Shown here piece after piece: positions 54,739-64,000 of a DNA stretch of 64,000 nt (the stretch's first letter is position 1; each line of letters begins with the position of its first letter). Location of the stretch: positions 62,001 through 126,000 of the forward strand of contig MU623392.1 of the NCBI GenBank assembly GCA_025201765.1, given 5' to 3'. The stretch comes from Daldinia sp. FL1419 (lineage: Eukaryota; Ascomycota; Sordariomycetes; Xylariales; Hypoxylaceae). The position numbers were made by a program, and so were the translations under genes. The notes below the pieces were generated by a model. That model saw only the letters and a program-made list of their open reading frames with translations, searched no databases and was not told the DNA's origin.

Positions 54739-57385
54739 CTAAAGATCCTTCTCTCTCGGTCCAGTAACCTTCTCAAAGGTCTCCAAAGCCATCGTCAAGG
54801 TATGCCGTCCCTGCGTCTTTCCCCTTAGCTGGGTATCGTAGTCGAGCATTTCTACAAACGGTACCCGAGCCGTAATCTCTAGCATCCGCAGGCGGCCCTT
54901 GCGCGTCTCCCGAAGAGTCGTTTGGAACTCGTATGGGTCTGGCGGGGCGTAGATATTAGATACGTTGATTATGTCGCCTTCTTGGGCTTGAGACTCTTGT
55001 AAATCCCTAATTTCGAGAACGTGCCCCCCGCGACCTGTGTGTATGTCGTGCTGGACTGCCCCTGCTGAGACTTCAGGACAGACGATTGTGACTCTCATGA
55101 CTGGCTCGAGAATGCCAATCATTCCCTGCTGGTAGGCTTCTTTGAGGGCTGATCTCACGGCTTTATTCGCGACGCTTACTAGATGCGAGCTTGGAGTCGA
55201 ACTTGAGTTTATCGAGAGATCATATGTGACTGTAACTAGACACTGGTGCATTGGCGAATTTCGGCGGGGCCCCCTCGCAAGTGCTGCTATTACACCATTC
55301 GTAAGATGTTGCCTTACCTCCTCATCATTACCCACAGGAGCTTGCTTTGGAAATACAACCTGGATAATGTTTCCATCTCGCTCGAGATAAGTTCCCGACA
55401 ACGTATCATGATGATCTTCTTGGAGAGGCTCAACTACTACGGAGCATGTAGCCCTACCTGATTTGCCCGCTACCACTCCCTCAAAGACGGCTTGATGGGG
55501 GGCGGTTGGAGCGGTTAAGCATTCTTTATAGTCAACGGAGATCTCACCCCAGTACGCCTCAGCCTTGTAATGATTCTCCAGACGATCACGGGCAACTTCT
55601 AGATGAAGTGTACCCATTCCGGAAAGCGTATACTGTTCTGTTTTCTCATCTTTAGACCACCGTAAGCTTGGGTCCTCCCTAGAGAGATTCTCTAGGGCTG
55701 CCTCTAGAGCCTTTGCACCGGTCGGATTATATGCATCGAGAACAATAAAGGCCACGGCGGGAGGTATTTCGGGCGGCCGTACTTGTATAGTAGCAAGTTC
55801 TGTGTGTGGCACCGCGTGTGAATTAAAAGCCAATAAAGTGTCTCCGGTCCTTGCAGCCTTTAAGCCCGTGATTGCACCTATTTGTCCCGAAGCTAAATGA
55901 GGTATTTCGACGGTCTTCCCTGCCGATATCTGCATCATATTGAGAGAACTCTCAAACTGCTGGAGATTGGCATTCCACATGCGGGTATTTTTCTTGAGAA
56001 CTCCGTAGTAATCTCGTACAAATGTGAGCATTCCTCGACGAGGGTCGTGGACTACTTTAAAGACTGACGCCAATGCTTCCATGCGTGGCGGGGGCTTTTT
56101 GGAGGGTTTTGGCGCTTGGATGACCTTGCTGAGGGGTTGATACGTTCGACCTATCCGAACTTCGAGTTCGGGGCGGTCCGAGGGACTAGGTAAATAGTCT
56201 ACGACCGCATCGAGCAGAGCAGCGACACCGATATTTTTTAAGCTAGATCCCGCAAAGACAGGTATTAGGGACCCGTCACCGCGGTTGACGACACGGCGAA
56301 GACTCTCTTTAATGGGCGCGTCAGGCAAGTCACTCCCGTGGGTGGTCCACAACTCCATTAGTTCGTCGTCTTGTTCGCAAAGCTGTTCAATCAGCCGTTC
56401 TCGTGCGCGCTCAATCTCCTCCTTGATTGTACCCTCAGGTATTTTTGTTGAGAGCTCTTCAGGCGTATCTCTGGTTCCCATCCAACTGACAACAGAACGA
56501 CTGATTACATCTACCACGCCTCTAATAGTTTCATTGTGCCACCAGGGTATCTGACATACTAATGGCATGCCGTTGAGTTTCAGCCCGATATCCTGCACGG
56601 ACTTCTTGAAGGAGGCGCCATCGCGATCGAGTTTATTTACAAAGACAATTCGGGGTACTTTAAACTCTTGAGCGGACGACCAGACTCTCTCCGTATGTGC
56701 CTCGACACCTTCGACGCCGTCAATGACGCATACGGCCCCATCGAGAATCGGTATGCAACGCTCCACCTCAAATCTAAAATCCACATGGCCAGGGGTATCA
56801 ATTAAATTGATGATGTATTGTCGACCATCCGGCTTTATGTATTCTTTTAATGGCCAGTTGAAAGTAATAGCAGCGGATTGGATTGTTATTCCTCTCTGTC
56901 TTTCCATGGGCAAGAAATCGGTCACAGTATCTCCCTGATCAACGTCTAGGGCGAGAATCAGCCATAATATGTCAGGATGAATATACGCTTATCTTGGTTC
57001 TTATTTCTTCTTTCGGGGCACCGAGGCATAGCATATACGCGCTTAACAACTTACTTCCTGCACGTTTCAAGGCACCACAGTTATAGAGCATCTGCTCTGT
57101 GGTTGTTGTTTTCCCCTATATAGCGGTAAGTACTAACGCACGTAAGATAATAGCTGCATCTACGAGAAAACATACTGCATCGACGTGGGCAATGATACCT
57201 ATATTTCGGAGATACTTAATACCAGCATCCTGGGGAGGAGCTGCATGGCCTGAGAGCCTCCTAACACTCCCAACACTCCCAACACTATAGCGTGTACTTC
57301 CATAGCGTCTTGAGTATGTTGACGAGGATACAACCAACTGAGAGCACCTCAGGGGAGCTCGGCACGTGAGTGCGAGTAAGCTCAT
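54739..57385 (-). CDS. MEF2: Mitochondrial ribosome-releasing factor 2 (EF-G2, Mef2)
   Basis: An EF-G-like GTPase that, with mitochondrial RRF, splits ribosomes after termination. Exons are 57385-57176, 57115-57055 and 56945-54739, giving 825 aa. The N-terminus (MSLLALTCRAPLRCSQ...) is Arg/Ser-rich without acidic residues, fitting mitochondrial import. The first intron falls inside the G1 box, between Ala and Gly of AHVDA|GKTTTT (residues 66-75). Other motifs are ERQRGITIQSA (switch I), DTPGHVDF (G3) and VNKLD (G4). Domain IV/V sequence includes GRGGHVLEIRDL. The domain order and the EF-G-like length support an EF-G relative; the choice of Mef2 over Mef1 rests on the loop sequences between domains and is fairly secure. 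Confidence 0.92.
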
Positions 57386-58116
57386 ACCCGCAGATTGGAA
57401 GATGAGAATAGCTGGTTCATTACTACCGGAAACCGGTGATGTATGGATTCAAATATTCACAAATTGGTCAACTTACGCGGCTCACTGCCGTTGTAGTTGG
57501 TTTTATTGCTTTTAGGGTTGAAGAGGGCTAAGAATATTTTGACCTTCGCTATCACTTATCATATAATTCTCGCTGCAAAAAGTCCTAACCTAGGCAACTG
57601 CGACTTCAGCATAGAGTGCGCAGACCAATAAAATACAGTGTACCATGTAACAGCTGATTACCTGAATGCACGGGCCAGTATCTTAAGTTTAGTGCGATGT
57701 TTTACGGTTAGGGTAGTAGCCAGGTACGAAGTTACATGTCTAGGTACCTCCATATGTACAAGGCAAGACGGCAAGATTCCCCACTGATGATGATTTCGGT
57801 TCTACTTGCAAAGGCAGCCTGTATTCAACTTCACCATTCTACCACTTTTAAGTTTTATGTCATTGCTTAACCCCAGCTGCTTTTGGTGATAGCTTCTACA
57901 TTGAGGCTGTAGCTGAGACTTCTCACGTCCTGATCACCAAAATTTAACCAGTGTCAATTCAGTGAATTTTGTGGAATGCGACCCCTTATCGTAATCATCT
58001 AGGTTAAGACCTTTCCCAACTCTTTTGTTGGACCTATCAACTTCCACCAACATTTCCTCCGACAGCCACTCTTTTTCTTCTTCTCTTTTTTTTTTTTTTT
58101 CTTTTTCCACCACACA
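57386..58116. promoter_or_regulatory. Divergent promoter region of MEF2 and VPS17
   Basis: 731 bp separate the two start codons. A C/T-rich tract (58060-58110) directly precedes the VPS17 ATG. An AGGTACC-type motif lies near 57742. Confidence 0.6.
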
Positions 58117-60005
58117 ATGGATTATCGTTCTTCTATAGCCGACGATGAACATCCCGCAGGCGCTTCGCCTTGGGGATCATCGTCGCCCTCGGCCTCGCCG
58201 CGCCGTGACGAATCTGCATTCAGTTCGTTAGGCAACGAACCATCGCCGTCTTTACCATATCAATATTCAGCCCACGACTCGAGCAATGGGTTCGCGCACG
58301 ATGATCCGGGTGTCAATGCGTTTAGACGGCCCGGAACAGCTAGCAGCACGGCCTCCACACCAACATACGATGCCTCAGAGCAAGCGGTACCTCCAGAAGG
58401 ACAACAGGAACACCCCGCTGCTGGAGCTGACGCAGAGCAACAACCCCAACCGAGCACGCCGCCGAAACCACAACCACAAACAAGGCCTAGAGGCCCTCAA
58501 TATAAGTTGCAAGCAAAGATCACGGGACTGGAACGGACAGGTCGCAAAGATCCCATCCTAAGATTCGACGTACACGTGAGTCTCGGCCTTCGCGGGAGGG
58601 TTTGCGTCTTATGATACTAATTTCTTCAGACAAATATACCCAAATTTCGAACCACCCAATTCCGCGATGTTCGCCGATTACATTCCGAGTTTGTTAAGCT
58701 CGCCGAACACCTCATTTCAGCCAACCCCGAAGCATTCGTCCCCGCTGTACCGCCTTCGGTTACTTCGGCAGGCGCCGGGACCGATGAGGACGAGACGAGA
58801 GTAAAAGCCCTGATGCAGAGATGGTTCAACTACGTATGCAGTAATGAGGTCCTCATGAGGGATGACGAAATGGTTTTATTTGTGGAAAGTGACTTTGGGT
58901 ATAGTCCCATGGTCAAGAAGAAGCAGCCGGCAACAGGTGTGCGGAGGAAGCTACTGAAGCAATTCGCACCACCCCCTGATGATACGCCGGAGCTAGCAGA
59001 AGCACGACCGATAGTAAAGTTGTTCTACCTAGGCTCGATGGATGCAGGACACAAGGTTGATAAGCTCGTCAAGTCCCGTAGAGGTACGTTTATTATTTCT
59101 ACGAGATTACCAGTATCTAACATAGCAATTTAGGGCTGGGATTAGCAGAGTCTGATTTCGGCGTCAAAATTGGCGCAATGCACATCCAGGAGCCGCATCA
59201 AGGACTGGCGAATGCATATCGGAAACTCGGCAAGATCATACAGACTGTGGGTGATTATCATGCAGCCCAGGCGACTGCCGAAGCTACGACCCTAAGCGAC
59301 CCGTTCCAGTATCACTCGCAGGATGCTTTCATCGTCAAGGAAACATTGACGAATAGGCAACTGCTTATTCGTGAATTCCTGCAGGCTCAGGAGATCACAA
59401 GGGCCAAGCTCAACTCTGCCGATAGATTAAGAGCCAACTCTACCGTGCGACGTGAGAAGGTGGACGAGGCTATTACTGCTCTAGACGAAGCGAGGAGCGC
59501 CGAGATGGAGTTGGCGCAGAAGACGTCAAGGGTAACGAAGACGCTGGTAGATGAGCGCCGTAAGTGGTTCGCAAGAACCTCCGCAGACCTGCGTTTAAGC
59601 ATCCGCGAATTCGTGACAAGAGAAATTGAGGCGGAGCGGCGCACCCTCGCGCTCCTGGAGAGCGTCCGCCCTGACATCAGAGCTATCGACGCCTCGGGCG
59701 GGTTAAGCAGACTAGGACGCGAGGCTCACCCCACGGTCCGCCGTGCCAGCCTCGCAGCAAGCCAGGGACCCAAGGGCGACGCCTGGAGCGGCGTGCCCCG
59801 GCGCACGGACAATAGGAGTATGTCGGGTAGCTTTATGTCCAACGTGGCCGAGGACGACGATGGCGAGAATACACAGCGCCCTGGCTCGAGGGCCCTCAGC
59901 GGAAGCACCGTCAACCCGAGTTTGACCGGTCTTGCAGAGGAGGATGACGAGGACCGCGTGGACGCAAGAAATGCTGCGAGTCGCTTAGCAGCAAGCACGT
60001 TCTAA
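58117..60005 (+). CDS. VPS17: Retromer sorting-nexin subunit Vps17
   Basis: Vps17 pairs with Vps5 to form the membrane-bending PX-BAR part of retromer, which recycles receptors from endosomes to the Golgi. Exons are 58117-58575, 58630-59083 and 59134-60005, giving 594 aa. The N-terminus MDYRSSIADDEHPAGASPWG is followed by a long Ser/Pro/Gln-rich disordered region (to about 125). A PX domain runs from YKLQAKITGLERTGRKDPILRF through TTQFRDVRRLHSEF to about residue 245. A BAR-type helical domain follows (GLANAYRKLGKIIQTVGDYHAAQ, TSADLRLSIREFVTREIEAERR). The C-terminus is acidic and Ser-rich. Introns are 54 and 50 nt. Confidence 0.93.
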
Positions 60006-63000
60006 ACGAAACCAACATGCCGGGGAGGCAAGTTCACTACCAACAAGAGCCGGAAATTGCCCTTAGTCCCTTTTCTCCTCACACCAACGAAGAAAAAACT
60101 TTTTTGTCGTCGTATACCTAAGTAGTCATTGTATGTATGTACGTGTGGGATGTTTTCCCCCCATAAACCCCTGATCCCAAACTAGTTTTTCTGTTGGCGT
60201 TAAATGAAAAATCAGAAGCGTAGCATGCTTGCTTGCTCCCCCTTGACTGTGGACTCTTCCTCCCTCCTCGCCGTGATCCTGAAAATTACAGATCAGATAT
60301 GTACTAGGCGAGGAGCAAGCAGAAAAAAAAAAACCCTTACGACGCCTGGTGTCACCCCGAAAGTGGGATCATCCCCCGAGCGCGACTGGTCGTAGAATAA
60401 GGAAGAGCTTGCTCGGCTACCGCTTCGGTGCGACGGTAGCTGCGGCGTCTAGCCGCACTACGGTAGTATGGGCCATGCAAGATACGGCGCACATAGTAAC
60501 CTACGTACCTAACGTATGCCTCTTATTTTATGCGGCCGTCGCCCATGCACGTTCATCAAGTCATCTTGTCAGATCTCTGTGGATGACCGGTGTTTCCCAT
60601 ATAGTGCCGGTATCTGCAGCTTACGACCAATATGGGCTATGGGACTATGCGGTGGCGAAAAGATTTTCTCGCGATTGACCACCATCGATCAATGCTCGTG
60701 TAGGTCTAGTAACATCAATATAATCTATATGCCGGCACGGAGCATTATTGTCTTCGTATTCTTACTCTCGAGAATGTGAAATTCATGTATGGCGTCATCG
60801 GTAAACTACATATAGATGCAGTATATAGTATCGTCATACCCCCGCTGCTCTCGAGGGCTCGGATCAACGTCTTTTTGCTTTTATAACCGTGTAGGAGAGC
60901 TACACAAGCTAGGTATGCATGCATGCATGCATAGAAAATATGCTATGCAGACCAACTCTTGGGCTCTGAAGGTTTTAATCCAATATGTTTACTTCTATAA
61001 TCTATATTCGTGGATATTTCTCCAACCCTAACTATTCACCTCCTCAGCCGAAAGTAGACAATACTACATAGGGTTGGCACCAAGAGTTATGACGAAGCTG
61101 AGTCGATCATGATTTCTATAGCCTGCCGGCAATCTCGATGCGTTGATCGTGGGGTCAAGTTGGGGTACGTCGTAAAATCGTTAAGAGAGAGATGGAGACA
61201 TGGAAACACGACGGCAGCAACAAGTCCATATTCAAAACAAGCCTGAGCGGGCGCCATACTAAGTGGCAATGATGAATAGGTAGGTAGGTACCTATGCATA
61301 GCCATATGCCTCCGGCTATATCCATATCGAACAAAGTGCAGATATGCTTGGCACGTCTGCATACACTTACCAATGTTAGAAATGCTAAGAGATGAAATAC
61401 AGGGTTATATGCAATGTCTGCCCAGATAGCTGGCGCATACATTAAGTATGTACACGTATATGCATAGCTATACCACTGGCGCTATGGTATCGTTTGCTTT
61501 TATCAGCTTTGTTACTACTTCATTAAGATGCCATCGGGACCATGGTGTTATAGCATTATCCCCGAGAGACCGGTATATTCACGATACACATGCTGCCCTT
61601 CGATCGATGATCTGGCTGATTCACTGCACATTCAAGCCTTTAGCCGGCCCGAAATTCGCTAGTTTCAGATGCTGTCAACTTTTGTTCGGGGTGAATGAAC
61701 GCTTAGCAAGCATCATAGCGGGCATCCTCGCACCATTTCATAATACGACATAAATGTGGTACGAAACCGCTCAAAGAGATGTAAGCAGGATAAAAATAAC
61801 TCCAGATATGTCAAGATAAGCACCGAAAGCTAGAGAACACTATTCTCAGGGATGTGTGTGGTAGTTTTGTAACCCGCTAATGCTGGGCAACCCACCATGG
61901 ACCTCAACGTCGGTAGTTCAACATCATCGTATTTAAGTAGTCGATATGATCAAAATCGGGGAGTTAGTAGTACTAGCCCGGTCTTGCGGGTAAAATGTAA
62001 CCTCTATATGGGACATCCAGGTTGTATAAGATGTATATCAATCTTTCAACAGAGAGAATAGTGATTTTTATTGACCTTTGCCGTTGCATTATCGTCGTAT
62101 AGCTTGAAATGCTCCGGAGCAAGATAGACTATTATCAACGGGACCGGGGTAAGCCAACTTCACCACTTCACCATCAAAGAGCCATTTTGAGCACAAAGCT
62201 TAGCTGCGTGATGACCTATCACAACCTCTGCGAGATCGGTCGACGTGGCATACGGGCGTTTCACGGCGTCCTCTTTACTGAATGATGGTGTATGGAGAAG
62301 ACATGCTTATAGTTCCAAGCCCATTAAGTCGTCTTACAACTTGACGTAGAGAAGCTTATTCAACCCTACCGCCGAAATTGCTCCCGAGAGCCCCGTTGCG
62401 TTGCATGTGCGCAGCCTCATGGTTCTTGGAGATACATTACGGAATAATAAGATAACTTGCAAAAATGCCCTAGCTTCTTCGGAAAACAGGGTAAAAAAGC
62501 AGCAAAAGACGGTGAATTGTTGGGCCTAGAACAATCTTAGAATATACTTTACCCACACGCTCATGATGGAAAAGCTGTAAGATAATCTCCAAATTTCTCC
62601 AATTCTGTCCAGCGGGACGGAACCCTCAAAATAGTCAATTGGGGCAAAGTGACCATTTCATCACCCATCTGTCGAAGATTGGCAAAATATGATAAGATAC
62701 TGACTGCATAGTACTTACAGTATGTAGTAAAGGGAAAAGCATTCCGGCTTCCGAAGTGACTGTTGATAAAGCTCAATTGGCTGTATCGAGGCGCGCCCAG
62801 AATTCCATCAATGGACAGACAGATCTGCGCGAAACCGAGTCACAGTAACACGACATCGCCCCAGCAGTTGATCACTGCTTGGATGCAGGAATACCGGCCA
62901 CGGCTCCGAATTAGTTTCGAATCGGTTGCGATATTGGAATTTCCTAGAGCTGACTCTTAATGGGATGTGAGGGGTTACTGCGTCTGCTTTCCATCGAGGG

Positions 63001-64000
63001 AATGCCGAAGCTAGCAATGCTTTTTTCCCCTTTGCATGCCGTAGTTCTGCAGGAAACTCTAATGAACATGTGAAAGATGATGTCGTGGTGCTTGTCGTAC
63101 GAGAGAGTTGCAATGTGCGGCTTAGGTAGGGGGCATACTATACTCATGCCGTCTCAGGCACACAGCATAACACTGTAAATTTTGATAGGTAGAACCTAGA
63201 CATCGGCCAATGTGTGTAAGCGCATCGTAGCCAAGCCGTGATGGTGCAATGGACAAAATCTAGCCCACATTGATATCTACAGGCGGGTCCAGTTCTCAGA
63301 TGAGTCTCTTAGACGAATCGAGCTTCTAGTTTTGCCCTAAGTTAATTGATAGCATTGAAGATTTGCTACGCAAAATTACAGACAAGGGAGCCAGGGGATG
63401 CTTCTTTCGTTGCGCTCGTTTGTTGCCGTCCCTGCTGCCATGTGCGAGAATCTCGCTGCAGGCCCGGGGGTGGCGGCAAAATACATAGATCCTTGAAGAA
63501 GCATCGAAGCATCGCATAGACGAGCTCGCAACATGGCAGCATTCTCCTAGGCTAATAGTTCTGAACGGACCTAACCAAAAGAAAAATAAAAAAAATAGAT
63601 GCCTAGGCTCTTAAAAGCCGATCTGCTAACTAGTAGAATGGATAATCTAAGTCCTATTGACGATGGCCACAATACGATGAGTAGTTGTTGGTTCTTAGGT
63701 GGTAGTGAAAGACGAGTTGGGAACGGACAAAATATCTAAGTGGTAATGATGATCCACCATGTTCCACCGAACAAGTCAAAAGCTATTGGATGGTAAGACG
63801 ACATCTTTTAAACTTCTTCATGGTTCTTGGAACAACGCTCCTTCTCAGCTCCAGGATCATCAACCTCTACATGTAAAGTAGAAGGTACCTAGGTACGATA
63901 GGTACGTACATGTATCTAATTGGAGGCCGGTATAAAAGTGCCCTACGCCTATGTCATGTACCTACCTAGGTAATCAAGCGAGCGTAGCTTCTCTAATCCA
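60006..64000. other. Terminal intergenic region, no gene seen
   Basis: These 4 kb follow VPS17. Open frames are at most 109 codons and none has a recognised domain, a signal peptide with supporting cysteine pattern, or a splice partner I can defend. TACCTAGGTA occurs at 63886 and 63963 and a GCATGCAT repeat near 60915. A gene starting beyond the right edge could have its promoter here. Confidence 0.5.

Noticed and set aside
1..64000. tRNA, rRNA, CRISPR or secondary-metabolite cluster
   Set aside because: By eye I found no convincing A-box/B-box pair with cloverleaf, no rRNA segments, no spaced direct-repeat array, and no polyketide, peptide-synthetase or terpene enzyme. A tRNAscan or covariance search would be decisive for small RNAs.

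Overview
The window is nuclear DNA of a filamentous ascomycete (Pezizomycotina, most likely a sordariomycete). The evidence is short introns of about 50-110 nt with CTAAC/CTAAT-type branch points and YAG acceptors, long intergenic spacers, fungal-specific protein families, and a Ty1/copia element heavily mutated by RIP (repeat-induced point mutation, C:G to T:A). I cannot name the order or species from sequence alone.

I could build fourteen protein-coding genes, with exon phases checked for every spliced gene. From left to right: the 5' part of a ribosomal-protein lysine methyltransferase (RKM5-like, minus strand, running off the left edge); a long-chain acyl-CoA synthetase (+); neuronal calcium sensor NCS1 (-); replication factor CDC45 (-), divergent from a JmjC/JMJD5-like oxygenase (+); tubulin folding cofactor D (+); the RIP-degraded copia element (21358-26678) with a 5-bp target duplication; a gene desert of about 4.9 kb; a seven-helix rhodopsin-like membrane protein (+); RNA polymerase subunit RPB5 (-), divergent from BFR1 (+); a conserved fungal protein of unknown function with a small cysteine motif (-); the mitochondrial Obg GTPase MTG2 (+), convergent with tRNA m5C methyltransferase TRM4 (-); an eight-exon dynamin-like GTPase (-); mitochondrial ribosome-recycling factor MEF2 (-), divergent from retromer subunit VPS17 (+); and about 4 kb with no recognisable gene.

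The genes are core cellular functions: replication, transcription, translation and tRNA modification, mitochondrial ribosome biogenesis and recycling, endosomal sorting, tubulin folding and calcium signalling. They do not form an operon-like or metabolic cluster. The lineage-variable material is the transposon, the gene desert, the rhodopsin-like protein and the dynamin-like protein.

The non-coding DNA carries a striking dispersed palindrome, TACCTAGGTA (at least 13 exact copies, none in a coding exon), and a zone at 38.4-41 kb with G-quadruplex-type runs and long homopolymers. I found no tRNA, rRNA or CRISPR array, no secondary-metabolite cluster, and no clear case of an undescribed multi-gene system.
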